45,751 nt of DNA from Verrucomicrobiales bacterium (GCA_005793375.1 SXSK01000104.1:1-45751), one strand, 5' to 3'; numbered from the stretch's first letter, positions 8,706 through 17,256 are shown. The notes: generated by a model not told the origin, from the sequence alone. Program-made: numbers and translations.

Positions 8706-8901
8706 GGCAATGTCTCCAAAATGAACGTTGTTATCGTTGTTACAGGCGCACTGACGGTGCGTTCAATGGCATTAACGGTTTCTGATCCCAGAAGGAACAG
8801 AAAATATGCAGGGCAATTCGATAACCCCCATTGGTGAGACGCGACAATTGAATGCCTTAACCGACAAGGACCTTCTGCGTCGGTGACGAGAGCCAAGGGT
8901 G

Positions 8902-10350
8902 TCAGCTAACTTCCTTGACCAAGGGATCCCGGCCGCTGTGACCGATGATGCGCACGGGCCGATCTTTCTCCACCAGTTCGCCTCGGGTGATGACATCGAC
9001 GATTTCCTCATCAAACTTGGCTTTGCCACCTGGGGACAGGCGAACGATGGTTCTGCCGGTCCTTCCGAGGTGTGCGGTCTGTTGGGCCTCCAATTCGGCC
9101 ACAAACTGAACTCCACTGGCGGTTTGCGAGACGAGTTGGCGGAAGAGGGGAGTTTTTGGAAGAAAGCGCGCCAAGATCAGAACCAGCACTACCGCTATGG
9201 TGAGTGCGGCACTGAGATCGCGCAGTGGTAATTCCAGTTGGCCTATCGTGGGAAAGACTGGTGAGTCGGGATACGTGTCCACCATGCCCATCACTAAGGC
9301 GACCAAGATCAAGGTGGCTCCAGCAATACCGGCGACAAACGTCCCTGGGAAAACGAACAACTCCAGTCCGATGAGGACTAATCCCAAGAGAAACGCGATC
9401 ATCCAGCCCGCTGCCGAAAGTCCTGCGACATAACCGCCCAGAAAATAGATGGCGAAGGCCGCGATCCCGACGATGCCAGGCAATCCAAAACCTGGGGTTT
9501 TGAATTCGATGTAAATTCCCACAACGCCGATGACCAGCAACACCGGGGCAATGGCATTGATCCAAAGGCCTAGTTTTTCGGCGCCAGTCGGCTTTATTTC
9601 GAATCGTTGAGCGTTGGAATATCCCAGTTGGGTGATCAAAGCGTCCAAAGATTCCACAGTGCCCGAGGAGAGCAGGGGTTTGCCGGGCTCTCCGTAAAGT
9701 TTGGATGCCTGTCGGTCTGTCAATGTGAGGATATTTCCTTCTTTGTTCAGGATATCTCCCTCGATGACTAACGATTTGCTCTTGTCGATCATGGCCTCGA
9801 TGACATCGATGTTGTGGCCATTCTTTTCGGCTTGGGCGCGGACGAGTGCCCGGATGGCGGAAGTCATTTTGGCCTCGACGGTGTCCGGCATTTTTTCCAC
9901 CCCGGTGCCTCCTGGAGACATCATGATGGGTGCTGCTGCTCCGATGACACTTTGAGGAGCCATGTAGATTTTCTGAGTGGCGATGGAGATAAAGGCGCCA
10001 GCGGAAAAGGCTTGATCGTGGACATAAGTGACGGTTGTTCCCTTGAATTTGCTGATGATCTGAATGAGTTCTTCCGTGACATCAACGCGACCGCCGTCCG
10101 TGTTCATGTCGAAGATGATGGCGTCGGCGTTGGCTTCCATGGCTTCCTTGACGCCTCGGCGAACCACGTAGACTAGGGGTGGCATAATTGGTTCCCGGAC
10201 GGGAATGATGAAAATTTTGCCTGCTGATCTGAGGGCGGGAGTGCTGGGGGCAGCAGGGAGTGATTGGGGTTGACCCAAGGCTTCGCGGTGGGGCAGAAGG
10301 TATCCCAAGGCAATTCCGATCAAAGCCAACCGTAATCGACCGAATTTCAT
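8902..10350 (-). CDS. nfeD: long NfeD: membrane-bound ClpP-class serine protease
   Basis: From the ATG at 10350 the product has about 482 residues. A signal sequence is followed by a ClpP/crotonase-like protease domain (IFDMNTDGGRVD; the candidate nucleophile is in FSAGAFIS; PQSVIGAAAP). Then come four to five transmembrane helices at roughly 255-395 and a C-terminal OB-fold NfeD domain (LGRTGRTIVRLSPGGKAKF...VDVITRGELVE). Long NfeD proteins are genetically linked to flotillins, and here the gene is divergent from floA, with the intergenic region probably carrying both promoters. The longer frame to 10368 starts with TTG and is less likely. The family is thought to cut membrane proteins such as stomatins; the substrate here is unknown. 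Confidence 0.9.
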   Translation of the reverse strand: MKFGRLRLALIGIALGYLLPHREALGQPQSLPAAPSTPALRSAGKIFIIPVREPIMPPLVYVVRRGVKEAMEANADAIIFDMNTDGGRVDVTEELIQIISKFKGTTVTYVHDQAFSAGAFISIATQKIYMAPQSVIGAAAPIMMSPGGTGVEKMPDTVEAKMTSAIRALVRAQAEKNGHNIDVIEAMIDKSKSLVIEGDILNKEGNILTLTDRQASKLYGEPGKPLLSSGTVESLDALITQLGYSNAQRFEIKPTGAEKLGLWINAIAPVLLVIGVVGIYIEFKTPGFGLPGIVGIAAFAIYFLGGYVAGLSAAGWMIAFLLGLVLIGLELFVFPGTFVAGIAGATLILVALVMGMVDTYPDSPVFPTIGQLELPLRDLSAALTIAVVLVLILARFLPKTPLFRQLVSQTASGVQFVAELEAQQTAHLGRTGRTIVRLSPGGKAKFDEEIVDVITRGELVEKDRPVRIIGHSGRDPLVKEVS

Positions 10351-10488
10351 GGCGGACAATAGCCCCAAAGACGTTGCGTCACAATGTCGAAACGGGGCCT
10401 GTGGAAGCGCGGTGTCCGCGGATTCGTGCCATTCAAAATCCCCTGTGTAATTGCTTGTTTACAGAGGTGTTTAAGTTCAAGGTGAGCC

Positions 10489-11550
10489 ATGACTTCTATC
10501 ATTGCTCAATCGGGAATTCCGCTCCCGTTGAATCTGATTTTCTACTCGGTTGGAGGTGTGGTGCTCCTGGTGGCTGGAATTCTCGTGCTGAACTTCGGCA
10601 TGATTTATATCCGGGCGCTTTTTTCCGGGGCGAAAGTCACGATCACAGAACTAATTGCCCTACGGCTTCGACGAATCCCGGTGGGTTTGATTGTGGACGG
10701 TCGCATCACGGCGGTGAAATCGGGCTTGCCGATTTCGATTGATGATCTCTCCACACATTTTCTGGCGGGTGGCAATGTTCAGATGGTGGTTCTAGCGCTG
10801 GTGGCTGCAAAGAAGGCCGGCATCAATCTGGTGTTTGATCGCGCGTGTGCGATTGATCTGGCCACCAAGGGCACTGGCAAGACGGTCCTCGAGGCAGTGA
10901 AAACCTCGGTGAATCCGAAGGTGATTGATTGCCCGGCACCGAGTGCAGGTAAAACGACCATTGATGCGGTGGCAAAAGATGGAATTGTGATCCGGGCCAA
11001 GGCGCGCGTGACCGTACGAACCAATTTGGATCGATTTGTCGGCGGCGCGACCGAGGAGACGATCATTGCACGAGTGGGTGAGGGGATCGTTTCGACGATT
11101 GGTTCGGCGAGCAGTTACAAGGAAGTGCTCGAGAATCCGGACCGCATCTCGAAGACGGTCTTGGACAAGGCGCTCGACAGCAATACGGCCTTTGAAATCC
11201 TATCGATCGACATTGCGGATGTGGATGTGGGTGAGAATGTGGGTGCCAAACTTCAAGCGGAACAGGCGGAGGCGAACAAGCTCATCGCGCAAGCTCAGGC
11301 AGAGGTGCGCCGTGCGGCGGCGGTGGCTACAGAACAGGAAATGGTGGCGCGAGTGTCTGAGATGCGAGCCCGAGTGGTTGAAGCCGAAGCACAGATTCCC
11401 ATTGCTATCGCCGGAGCCTTTGAACGTGGAAACCTCGGCATCATGGACTATTATCGCATGAAGAATGTGCAGGCAGACACGGCCATGCGTGAAAGCATTG
11501 GCGGCGATATTCCCGATTCGGCTGCGGGTGGTTCATCCCCCAAGAAATAA
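10489..11550 (+). CDS. floA: flotillin-like protein FloA
   Basis: FloA is a bacterial flotillin that organises lipid-ordered membrane domains. The 353 residues begin with a membrane hairpin (about residues 15-45), followed by the SPFH domain, then an Ala/Glu-rich coiled coil ([31 protein letters not shown]) and the conserved MDYYRMKN near the C-terminus. Segments typical of FloA include [18 protein letters not shown] and [11 protein letters not shown]. The ATG has a good ribosome-binding site (AAGGTGA, about four bases upstream). It heads a plus-strand operon with a small membrane protein and a short NfeD, opposite to the long nfeD gene. Confidence 0.95.
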   Translation: MTSIIAQSGIPLPLNLIFYSVGGVVLLVAGILVLNFGMIYIRALFSGAKVTITELIALRLRRIPVGLIVDGRITAVKSGLPISIDDLSTHFLAGGNVQMVVLALVAAKKAGINLVFDRACAIDLATKGTGKTVLEAVKTSVNPKVIDCPAPSAGKTTIDAVAKDGIVIRAKARVTVRTNLDRFVGGATEETIIARVGEGIVSTIGSASSYKEVLENPDRISKTVLDKALDSNTAFEILSIDIADVDVGENVGAKLQAEQAEANKLIAQAQAEVRRAAAVATEQEMVARVSEMRARVVEAEAQIPIAIAGAFERGNLGIMDYYRMKNVQADTAMRESIGGDIPDSAAGGSSPKK

Positions 11551-11566
11551 CTACGGAGGCCCAATC

Positions 11567-12187
11567 ATGAACTGGATTTTTGGGGCAGGCTTTTTTGACA
11601 ATCCTTGGATTGTGGTGGCGTTCTTTGTCGGCAGCGCTCTGGTGAACTGGATCTCTCAACAACGTCAGCAGCGGCGCCGTCAGGAAAACCAAATTCCAAA
11701 GGAGTCTTCCCCGCAGACTCAGCCATCCGCGGCCGAGTTTGACCCGGAGGAGTTGGTGCGGCGGTTGTTCGGAGAAGGTGATCGACCCGAATCCCCTCCG
11801 CCGCTGCCGGAGCCTCCATCTGAACCGCGTCCTCGTCGGCGCAGTCGGGAGGTGACAACGCTGCCGTCAACCACGCCGGCACTCGTGTTGGGGGAAGGGG
11901 TGCCTGAGATGGATTTGCGAATGCCACCAGAACTTCTTTCACCGAGTGGTGGAATGGGCCGATCCACTGTCCGATTTGCCGAATCAGGTGAAACTGCCCA
12001 GTCACAATTTCCTCGTTTGAGTTCATCTAATTCGCTGTGGGTACCCAAGGTGAGAGCGGTGGATCAGCGGGACAAGCACACAGTTCCGATGGGGGGGCGA
12101 TCGAACCGGTGGCGTGACCGGCGCGCACTTCGTGGGGCGTTTGTCGCGTCGCTCCTCTTCTCAACTCCCAAGGGGTTGGAACCCTGA
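11567..12187 (+). CDS. small single-pass membrane protein in the floA operon, function unknown
   Basis: I do not recognise a named family. The ATG at 11567 is fixed by a strong CGGAGG ribosome-binding site and lies 16 bases after floA. The 206 residues have one N-terminal transmembrane segment (PWIVVAFFVGSALVNWI), then a cytoplasmic Arg/Gln-rich stretch, a Pro/Ser/Arg-rich low-complexity middle, and a C-terminal element (DRRALRGAFVASLLFSTPKGLEP) that looks helical and could be a conserved docking segment. Position between floA and the short nfeD suggests a role in the flotillin assembly, for example as an adaptor; this is inference only. Confidence 0.7.
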   Translation: MNWIFGAGFFDNPWIVVAFFVGSALVNWISQQRQQRRRQENQIPKESSPQTQPSAAEFDPEELVRRLFGEGDRPESPPPLPEPPSEPRPRRRSREVTTLPSTTPALVLGEGVPEMDLRMPPELLSPSGGMGRSTVRFAESGETAQSQFPRLSSSNSLWVPKVRAVDQRDKHTVPMGGRSNRWRDRRALRGAFVASLLFSTPKGLEP

Positions 12188-12221
12188 TTCTGCGAACCTT
12201 GGGTTATATAAGAAGCCGCCT

Positions 12222-12677
12222 ATGACATGGATTGTCATCCTCTTGATCATTGGAGCCCTTTTGTTGTTTTTGGAAACCCTTTTGCCCGGAATGATCGCTG
12301 GAACGATCGGAGCTCTTTGCCTGATCGTTGCGGTGGCCCTTGGCTATCGCGATTTCGGGATGGCCACGGGCAATGGCCTGCTAGTGGCTGTCATTCTGGG
12401 GCTGGCGCTTGGTATGTATGGCTGGTTGAAGTATTTCCCGGAGAGCCGCATCGCCAAACGCTTCATCTCGAAGAGCGCGGTGGGTGATTTGGGGGTGGAT
12501 CGACCCGATCTATTGAATTGTACAGGCGCGACCCTGACTGCGCTGCGCCCCTCGGGCATTGCGACAATCCAGAATCAACGCGTGGATGTCGTCACGGAGG
12601 GTGGATTCATTGAACGCGGCTCGGCCATCAAGGTGGTAGCCGTTGAGGGTTCGCGGGTCGTGGTTCGGGGGATTTGA
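12222..12677 (+). CDS. short NfeD-like membrane protein
   Basis: The product of about 151 residues has two N-terminal transmembrane regions (MTWIVILLIIGALLLFLETLLPG and IAGTIGALCLIVAVALGY, then a third near LLVAVILGLALGMYGW) and a C-terminal NfeD OB-fold (TGATLTALRPSGIATIQNQRVDVVTEGGFIERG, then IKVVAVEGSRVVVR). It lacks the protease domain, so it is the short NfeD type that often travels with SPFH proteins. A longer frame begins at 12114, but that overlaps the previous gene and has no signal; the ATG at 12222 is preferred. It closes the floA operon and ends five bases before the convergent aldolase gene. Confidence 0.85.
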   Translation: MTWIVILLIIGALLLFLETLLPGMIAGTIGALCLIVAVALGYRDFGMATGNGLLVAVILGLALGMYGWLKYFPESRIAKRFISKSAVGDLGVDRPDLLNCTGATLTALRPSGIATIQNQRVDVVTEGGFIERGSAIKVVAVEGSRVVVRGI

Positions 12678-12682
12678 TGATG

Positions 12683-13321
12683 TCACGCCTGTTTGAAGGC
12701 TTGAGCGAATCGCTCAGCTTGAATGCGGAACCAATCCCAATTCTCAGCAGCGACCTGTTTGGGATCGAATAGTGGGCTTCCAACACCAAACGCGTCCGCC
12801 CCCGCTCGTTTGAAGTCCTGGAGTGTTGCCACGGAGACCCCTCCGGTTGGCATGAGCGGGATGTGAGGTAGCGGCGCCTTAACGGCTTTGATATAGCCAG
12901 GACCTAACGCCTCGGCGGGAAAGAGTTTCACGATGGTTGCTCCCAGGTCCCAAGCTTCTGCAATTTCAGTTGGGCTGAGGGCTCCGGGCATTACTGGAAT
13001 GCCACGAAGGACACACGCTTCAATCACTTCGGGAACTAGCGTGGGTGTTACAATGAAGGAGGCCCCAGCAGTCAGGGCACGCTCCAAAAGCGGGATGCTG
13101 GTGACGGTGCCGGCGCCAACATTGGCTTGATCTCCAACCAGGGTGCAGGCTCTGGAAATCAACTCCTCGGCACCTTCGGAGTTCATGGTGATCTCGATGT
13201 TTCGCAATCCGCCCGCGATGGATGCTGGTACCAGGCGCTCGATATCGGCGAGCTTGAAGGAGCGCAGGATACCAACCACTGGCAGTTGTCGAAACCAATC
13301 GTGGTTAAAGGGGTGGCTCAT
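12683..13321 (-). CDS. KDPG/KDPGal-type aldolase
   Basis: The 212-residue protein is a class I 2-keto-3-deoxy-6-phosphogluconate or -galactonate aldolase, which splits the sugar acid phosphate into pyruvate and glyceraldehyde-3-phosphate. The Schiff-base lysine is in the ATIVKLFPAE motif near residue 136, and the catalytic Glu in EITMNSE near 47. GAGTVTS and MPTGGVS are further family markers. Because the 2-keto-3-deoxygalactonate kinase gene lies 70 bases upstream on the same strand, the galactonate role (DgoA) is more likely than Eda, but sequence alone does not separate them. Confidence 0.88.
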   Translation of the reverse strand: MSHPFNHDWFRQLPVVGILRSFKLADIERLVPASIAGGLRNIEITMNSEGAEELISRACTLVGDQANVGAGTVTSIPLLERALTAGASFIVTPTLVPEVIEACVLRGIPVMPGALSPTEIAEAWDLGATIVKLFPAEALGPGYIKAVKAPLPHIPLMPTGGVSVATLQDFKRAGADAFGVGSPLFDPKQVAAENWDWFRIQAERFAQAFKQA

Positions 13322-13390
13322 GAGTGACGATTGACAAAGTTTGACCGCTCGCGATGGCCTTGAACTCGGCGACGAAGCATAACCCGGGCC

Positions 13391-14317
13391 TTAAATCGAC
13401 GGCGGAAAGCCAGGCGAACAATCGCCAGACTTTAGGAGGTTTTGGAGAACCACGGCCTGTCCCCGCGGGCAGAGGTCTTCTGAATCGATGGTGCGCAGTT
13501 GGGATTCCAGACCGATGGCTTTGGCCGAGAGTTCATAAACGGTGCGAAGCCGATCCCCAGCGGCCACCCAGATAGGTATCGATTCCCGGGCAAGTGACGT
13601 GAGTTCGGATCCAATCAAAAGACCGCTGAGAAACGAGGTGTTGGCGGGGGCGTCTTGCTTTTGAAGCACTTGCCGAGTGCGCACTTGAAAGAGGGCTGCA
13701 AGCAGGGGTGTCGTTTGCACGGCGGACACTCCTTCCATGAATGCATTGACATCAAGATCTGCCGTGGGATCCGTGGAGTGTCGTAAGACGCTCTGCCGTG
13801 CCAGGACGTCAAACACCTCCCCAGTCATGAAGGTACGGAAGTTCTTCACGGCCCCGCAGTCGACATCGACATGCTTGGAATGGGTGCCGGGAAGGACGAC
13901 GACACAGCGGGAGGGGAGTTCGAAACCTAGTTTTTCGAACAATCCGAGAACCTGGGTTTCCTCTCCGCGCATGACATCGGTTTCGGTGCGGAGCCCCGAC
14001 AACAGCCATGTACGTTCATCGAGTGGCGCAGAAATGACGTCGCGCCCATCGACGCGGAACGGCGTTCTGGCATAAGGGAGCTCTTTCCAACCACTCGTTG
14101 AGCTGGCCATGCCGGAGATGACGACGGGTAGATGAGGCGGCGCTCGCAGTTGCTCTAAGCCTGTGACCAGAGTCGTTCGGAAAGTTTCGGCGCGATCTCC
14201 GCCGACAGTGGCGAGTTTGGCCGTGCCGTCGTCGGAGCGAAACTCGGCTTTGTCTGCCGCGCCGACGAGGCGCAGCCGGAAGGTTGAGGTACCCCAGTCA
14301 CAGCTGATGAACGTCAT
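13391..14317 (-). CDS. dgoK: 2-dehydro-3-deoxygalactonokinase
   Basis: DgoK phosphorylates 2-keto-3-deoxygalactonate at O6 in the De Ley-Doudoroff route for galactose and galactonate. The N-terminal phosphate loop ISCDWGTSTFRLRLV is characteristic, and VISGMASSTSGWKELPYA and VVLPGTHSKHVDV are further conserved segments. The ATG at 14317 puts the phosphate loop at the extreme N-terminus, as usual, and gives about 308 residues; a longer frame to 14362 adds 15 residues without a motif. It forms a pair with the downstream aldolase. The two genes supply the last two steps only; the dehydrogenase and dehydratase are not in the window. Confidence 0.9.
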   Translation of the reverse strand: MTFISCDWGTSTFRLRLVGAADKAEFRSDDGTAKLATVGGDRAETFRTTLVTGLEQLRAPPHLPVVISGMASSTSGWKELPYARTPFRVDGRDVISAPLDERTWLLSGLRTETDVMRGEETQVLGLFEKLGFELPSRCVVVLPGTHSKHVDVDCGAVKNFRTFMTGEVFDVLARQSVLRHSTDPTADLDVNAFMEGVSAVQTTPLLAALFQVRTRQVLQKQDAPANTSFLSGLLIGSELTSLARESIPIWVAAGDRLRTVYELSAKAIGLESQLRTIDSEDLCPRGQAVVLQNLLKSGDCSPGFPPSI

Positions 14318-14402
14318 GGTGTCGGACCAGTTCAACGCGGGCGGCCTGGCGCTGCAACTCAAACCTGGAGTGGTTGAGGCAAATGCCCACTTATGTTCAG
14401 AA

Positions 14403-15479
14403 TCAACGGGTCAAGGTGCCACCGCAGCTGGAACCGCTGCCGGCGGCGCAACCGAAGCAGTGATCCGCGGTGAGGATAGGGCGCCCCTCGAGTTTTTGGT
14501 GATCCAGATCCCAGATGTAAAGAGGTTGGTCTGCCATCCACTGCAGGTCCAGCATTTGGTTGAAATCGCAGTCGTACACCTCGCCTTGCCAACCGACGCT
14601 GAGAGTGGTGCGGCACATCAACCCCTCGATGGTTTGCGGATTAAAGGCCTGCACCAGAAGATTCATGTATTCCTGGAGCCGGTTCTGACGCTTGAGGTCG
14701 GCGGCAAAACGCGCGATAGGCATATTGGTGATGGCATAAAGCCGGTTAAACTCGATGCCGAACTCTGACCTTAAGGCGCGTCTGTAATCGGACTCTAGTT
14801 CGGCTTGCGGGCCCGGCAGGAACGCCCCGTTTGGGTTGTAGACTAAGTGCAGCGGCAGTGAGGATTGGATGCCGTAACCCAAGGCATTGAGCCGGTGTAA
14901 GGCGTGTATGCTGGAGTCAAAAACACCGTCGCCGCGTTGCTCATTGACGTTTTTTGCGGAGTAACACGGTAGGGAAGCGATGATCTCTACCTGGTATTGT
15001 GCCAGGAACTCGGGCAGCGTTTCATAGCCCGGTTCGAGCAGGATGGTGAGATTACAGCGGTCCATAACATGTCGAGAAGGGCTCATCGCCTTGACGCGCT
15101 GGATGAGGTGGCGGAAATCCGGGAGCATCTCAGGAGCGCCACCCGTGATATCAACGGTGGGAATGTCCGTGGGTGCCAACCAATCGAGAATCCGATTCAA
15201 CGTGGTCCGAGTCATCAACTCTTTTCGGCCCGGTCCTGCGTTCACATGGCAGTGGGTACAGGTCAGGTTGCAGCGTTTGCCAACATTGAGTTGCAGCACT
15301 TGTGTGCGGTTGCGGCGCAGCTCGAGTTGATGCTTCGCGAGAGTCTGAGCGAATCGATCCACAACGCCAAGTTGCGCGGACCTGCCTGTGGCTGCAAGCA
15401 TCCGGTTCGTGGAAGCCTTTGCGGGCGGTCCCGCCTCCGAGCGTGGTGGCAGTTTCTCGAACCGCACAAGAGTCTCCAT
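14403..15479 (-). CDS. arsS: arsenosugar biosynthesis radical SAM protein ArsS
   Basis: ArsS is a radical S-adenosylmethionine enzyme that adds a deoxyadenosyl group to dimethylarsenite on the way to arsenosugars. The [4Fe-4S] motif CNLTCTHCH lies about 70 residues from the ATG at 15479, and the C-terminal cysteine cluster C-F-G-C-AAGSGSSC, typical of the family, is at the end. TGGAPEM and LPLHLVYNP are further signatures. Some relatives carry selenocysteine in the C-terminal cluster; here all positions are Cys codons. It is divergent from arsR, with the operator candidate between them. The arsenite methyltransferase that normally precedes this step is not in the window. Confidence 0.88.
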   Translation of the reverse strand: METLVRFEKLPPRSEAGPPAKASTNRMLAATGRSAQLGVVDRFAQTLAKHQLELRRNRTQVLQLNVGKRCNLTCTHCHVNAGPGRKELMTRTTLNRILDWLAPTDIPTVDITGGAPEMLPDFRHLIQRVKAMSPSRHVMDRCNLTILLEPGYETLPEFLAQYQVEIIASLPCYSAKNVNEQRGDGVFDSSIHALHRLNALGYGIQSSLPLHLVYNPNGAFLPGPQAELESDYRRALRSEFGIEFNRLYAITNMPIARFAADLKRQNRLQEYMNLLVQAFNPQTIEGLMCRTTLSVGWQGEVYDCDFNQMLDLQWMADQPLYIWDLDHQKLEGRPILTADHCFGCAAGSGSSCGGTLTR

Positions 15480-15523
15480 GGAGATCGTGAAAAAGCAACC
15501 CAAGCCCCCGATCACATTGTGGT

Positions 15524-15549
15524 TGCGGTATATACTTATGCGGTTATAT
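15524..15549. promoter_or_regulatory. candidate ArsR operator between arsS and arsR
   Basis: An imperfect direct repeat, TGCGGTATATA at 15524 and TGCGGTTATAT at 15539 (period 15), contains a dyad ATATA (15530-15534) and TATAT (15545-15549) with a ten-base spacer. It lies 13 bases upstream of the arsR ATG and about 45 bases from the arsS start. ArsR/SmtB repressors usually bind AT-rich dyads overlapping the promoter of their own operon, so one site could control both divergent units. Inference from position and symmetry. Confidence 0.45.
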
Positions 15550-15561
15550 TGGATGAGTTAA

Positions 15562-15933
15562 ATGGACTTGATAGCGATCTACAAGTGTTTGTGTGACCAG
15601 ACCCGGCTGCGGTTGGTGCATTTGCTGACACAGGGGCCGCTGTGCGTGTGTCATTTGCAATCCATCTTGGGTGCCCCTCAGGTCGCCGTTTCCAAGCATC
15701 TGGCCTACTTGCGCGAGCGTGGGGTGGTGGAGTCGCAGCGTCATGAGCAGTGGATGATTTACCGATTGCCGAACAAGCCTCAACCGGAGCTCGAGATGCA
15801 GCTGCGGTGTCTTCAAGATTGTGTGCAGACCCATTTGGTTTTTCGCGAGGATTTGAAGAAGCTCAAGAAGATCCGAAGCGACTGTGATTGGCTGGAAGAT
15901 GTCGTTGCAACCCAGCGAACCGCTCGAAAGTGA
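15562..15933 (+). CDS. arsR: ArsR/SmtB family metalloregulator
   Basis: This 123-residue winged-helix repressor has the metal-sensing segment GPLCVCHLQ (Cys28 and Cys30) in the position of the ELCVCDLC motif of arsenic sensors; the third Cys of the classical trio is replaced, but Cys9 and Cys11 lie near the N-terminus and could supply another ligand. The recognition helix region reads APQVAVSKHLAYLRERGVV. It lies between arsS and an aquaporin gene, which supports arsenite as the signal. It probably represses its own operon and perhaps arsS. Confidence 0.9.
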   Translation: MDLIAIYKCLCDQTRLRLVHLLTQGPLCVCHLQSILGAPQVAVSKHLAYLRERGVVESQRHEQWMIYRLPNKPQPELEMQLRCLQDCVQTHLVFREDLKKLKKIRSDCDWLEDVVATQRTARK

Positions 15934-16004
15934 ACCGCTTCATTGAGCTATTGGGATGATCAGCTCGGTTTGAACCCATGGGGTGCGACTTTGGTGACCC
16001 ACGT

Positions 16005-16685
16005 ATGAACAAGTTTTTTGCCGAGTTTTTTGGCACGTTCGCATTGGTCTTTGCGGGCACCGGCGCCATTGTGATCAACCAAGTGAGCCATGGAGCGATC
16101 AGTCATGTCGGCATTGCGCTCACGTTTGGGTTGATCGTGCTGGCGATGATTTACACGGTTGGAGACATTTCCGGTGCGCACTTGAATCCGGCGGTAACTC
16201 TGGGGTTTTGGGTTGCCGGGCGATTTCCGGGCAAATCGATCCTGGGGTATGTGGTTAGCCAGACGGTGGGGGCTGTGTTAGCGAGTGGAATCCTTCGATG
16301 GTTGTTTCCAGGGAACCAGTTCTTGGGCGGCACACAGCCGGCGGGGTCCGCATCTCAATCCTTCGTTTTGGAAGTGATGCTGACAGCGATGCTCATGTTC
16401 GTGATCTTGAATGTGTCCACGGGGGCCAAGGAGAAGGGGATTACCGCGGGTATTGCGGTGGGTGCTGTGATCGCGTTGGAGGCGATGTTCGCAGGTCCGA
16501 TTTGTGGTGCCTCCATGAATCCGGTGCGGTCACTCGCGCCCGCGCTGGTGTCGGGACACTTGGAGAACTTATGGATTTATTTGGTGGCACCGTGTGTCGG
16601 GGCATTAGCGGGGTTGGGCGCCTTTCGATGTGTGCGGATGGAGCGGGCTGAGGAGCCAAACCACGGTTCGTCGTTGAGCGAATAG
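16005..16685 (+). CDS. aquaporin / NIP-like metalloid channel
   Basis: The 226-residue product is a six-helix MIP-family channel. The first pore motif is SGAHLNPAVT (Asn61); the second reads GASMNPVRSLAPAL (Asn172), so Ala of the second NPA is replaced by Val, as in some plant NIP channels for boric and arsenous acid. Residues aligned with the aromatic/arginine filter appear small (Ala near 160 and 169, with Arg175), which suggests a wide pore; this alignment is by eye. Position next to arsR and arsS indicates an arsenite channel. The ATG at 16005 places the membrane helix right at the N-terminus; an in-frame ATG at 15978 adds nine residues. Confidence 0.88.
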   Translation: MNKFFAEFFGTFALVFAGTGAIVINQVSHGAISHVGIALTFGLIVLAMIYTVGDISGAHLNPAVTLGFWVAGRFPGKSILGYVVSQTVGAVLASGILRWLFPGNQFLGGTQPAGSASQSFVLEVMLTAMLMFVILNVSTGAKEKGITAGIAVGAVIALEAMFAGPICGASMNPVRSLAPALVSGHLENLWIYLVAPCVGALAGLGAFRCVRMERAEEPNHGSSLSE

Positions 16686-16952
16686 TCCGGTGGTGTGGGA
16701 CGAGGTGATGGAGCACTTCGGCTGGGACGCGGGCGCCGCTCCCGCGGCCTTGCATGATCCCAACTCTGGCTCCCACTTCAGATGAGTCTTATCGCCTCAA
16801 CCTTTCCCTCATGTCTCTCAGCCATTGGCCGCTGTACGCATCACCCTTCAAATTCTCGGTGACCGCCTGTCCGACCGCCTCGGATTGTAGGGGCATGTCT
16901 CAATGTACTAATGTCTGAATCGCAGTGATGGCACACTCGTGGGATAGACAAG

Positions 16953-16978
16953 TGGGGTCATGGCATGCTACGACCCCA
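16953..16978. promoter_or_regulatory. 26-bp palindrome, candidate antitoxin autoregulation operator
   Basis: Arms TGGGGTC (16953-16959) and GACCCCA (16972-16978) flank the centre GCATGC; 11 of the 13 base pairs are symmetrical. It ends two bases before the ATG at 16981 of an AbrB-type antitoxin gene. VapB/MazE-like proteins bind palindromes over their own promoter, so this is a convincing operator, and it argues for the start at 16981 rather than 16960. Confidence 0.6.
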
Positions 16979-16980
16979 TT

Positions 16981-17256
16981 ATGGTATTGCGCTCGACCAT
17001 AGATAAAGCGGGACGCGTGGTGATCCCCAAGGAACTGCGCGAGGCCCTGCATTTGGAGGCCGGAGACCTGATCGAGGTCGAAGGTTCTGGAGAGAGCATT
17101 ACTCTGCGCCCGGCGCGAAATGACACGCCGCTGGTCAAACGCGAGGGAGTTTGGGTTCACCGGGGTGGGGGAACGCTTTCAATCGAGGAGGTCAATGAAT
17201 CGATTGCGCATAACCGTAATGAACGGGAACGGCGCTTGACCGGCTCCACGGAATGA
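16981..17256 (+). CDS. AbrB/SpoVT-type antitoxin (VapB-like), now without a working partner
   Basis: The 91-residue protein has an N-terminal swapped-hairpin AbrB domain (STIDKAGRVVIPKELREALHLEAGDLIEVEG), followed by a tail (LVKREGVWVHRGGG...IEEVNESIAHNRNERERR) of the type that neutralises PIN toxins. Its stop overlaps the ATG of the adjacent PIN gene in an ATGA, the usual coupling in vapBC modules. That toxin gene has lost its catalytic middle, so the antitoxin is an orphan here, though it may still bind the palindrome or act on other toxins. Confidence 0.85.
   Translation: MVLRSTIDKAGRVVIPKELREALHLEAGDLIEVEGSGESITLRPARNDTPLVKREGVWVHRGGGTLSIEEVNESIAHNRNERERRLTGSTE

Noticed and set aside
8747-8761. 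Short stem CGCAC/GTGCG between nfeD and the YdjI-like gene
   Set aside because: Only five pairs, no T-run and 140 bases beyond the nfeD stop; not enough for a terminator call.
14403-14460. Possible selenocysteine in the C-terminal cluster of ArsS
   Set aside because: All cluster positions are read as Cys or ordinary codons and there is no in-frame UGA with a hairpin behind it.
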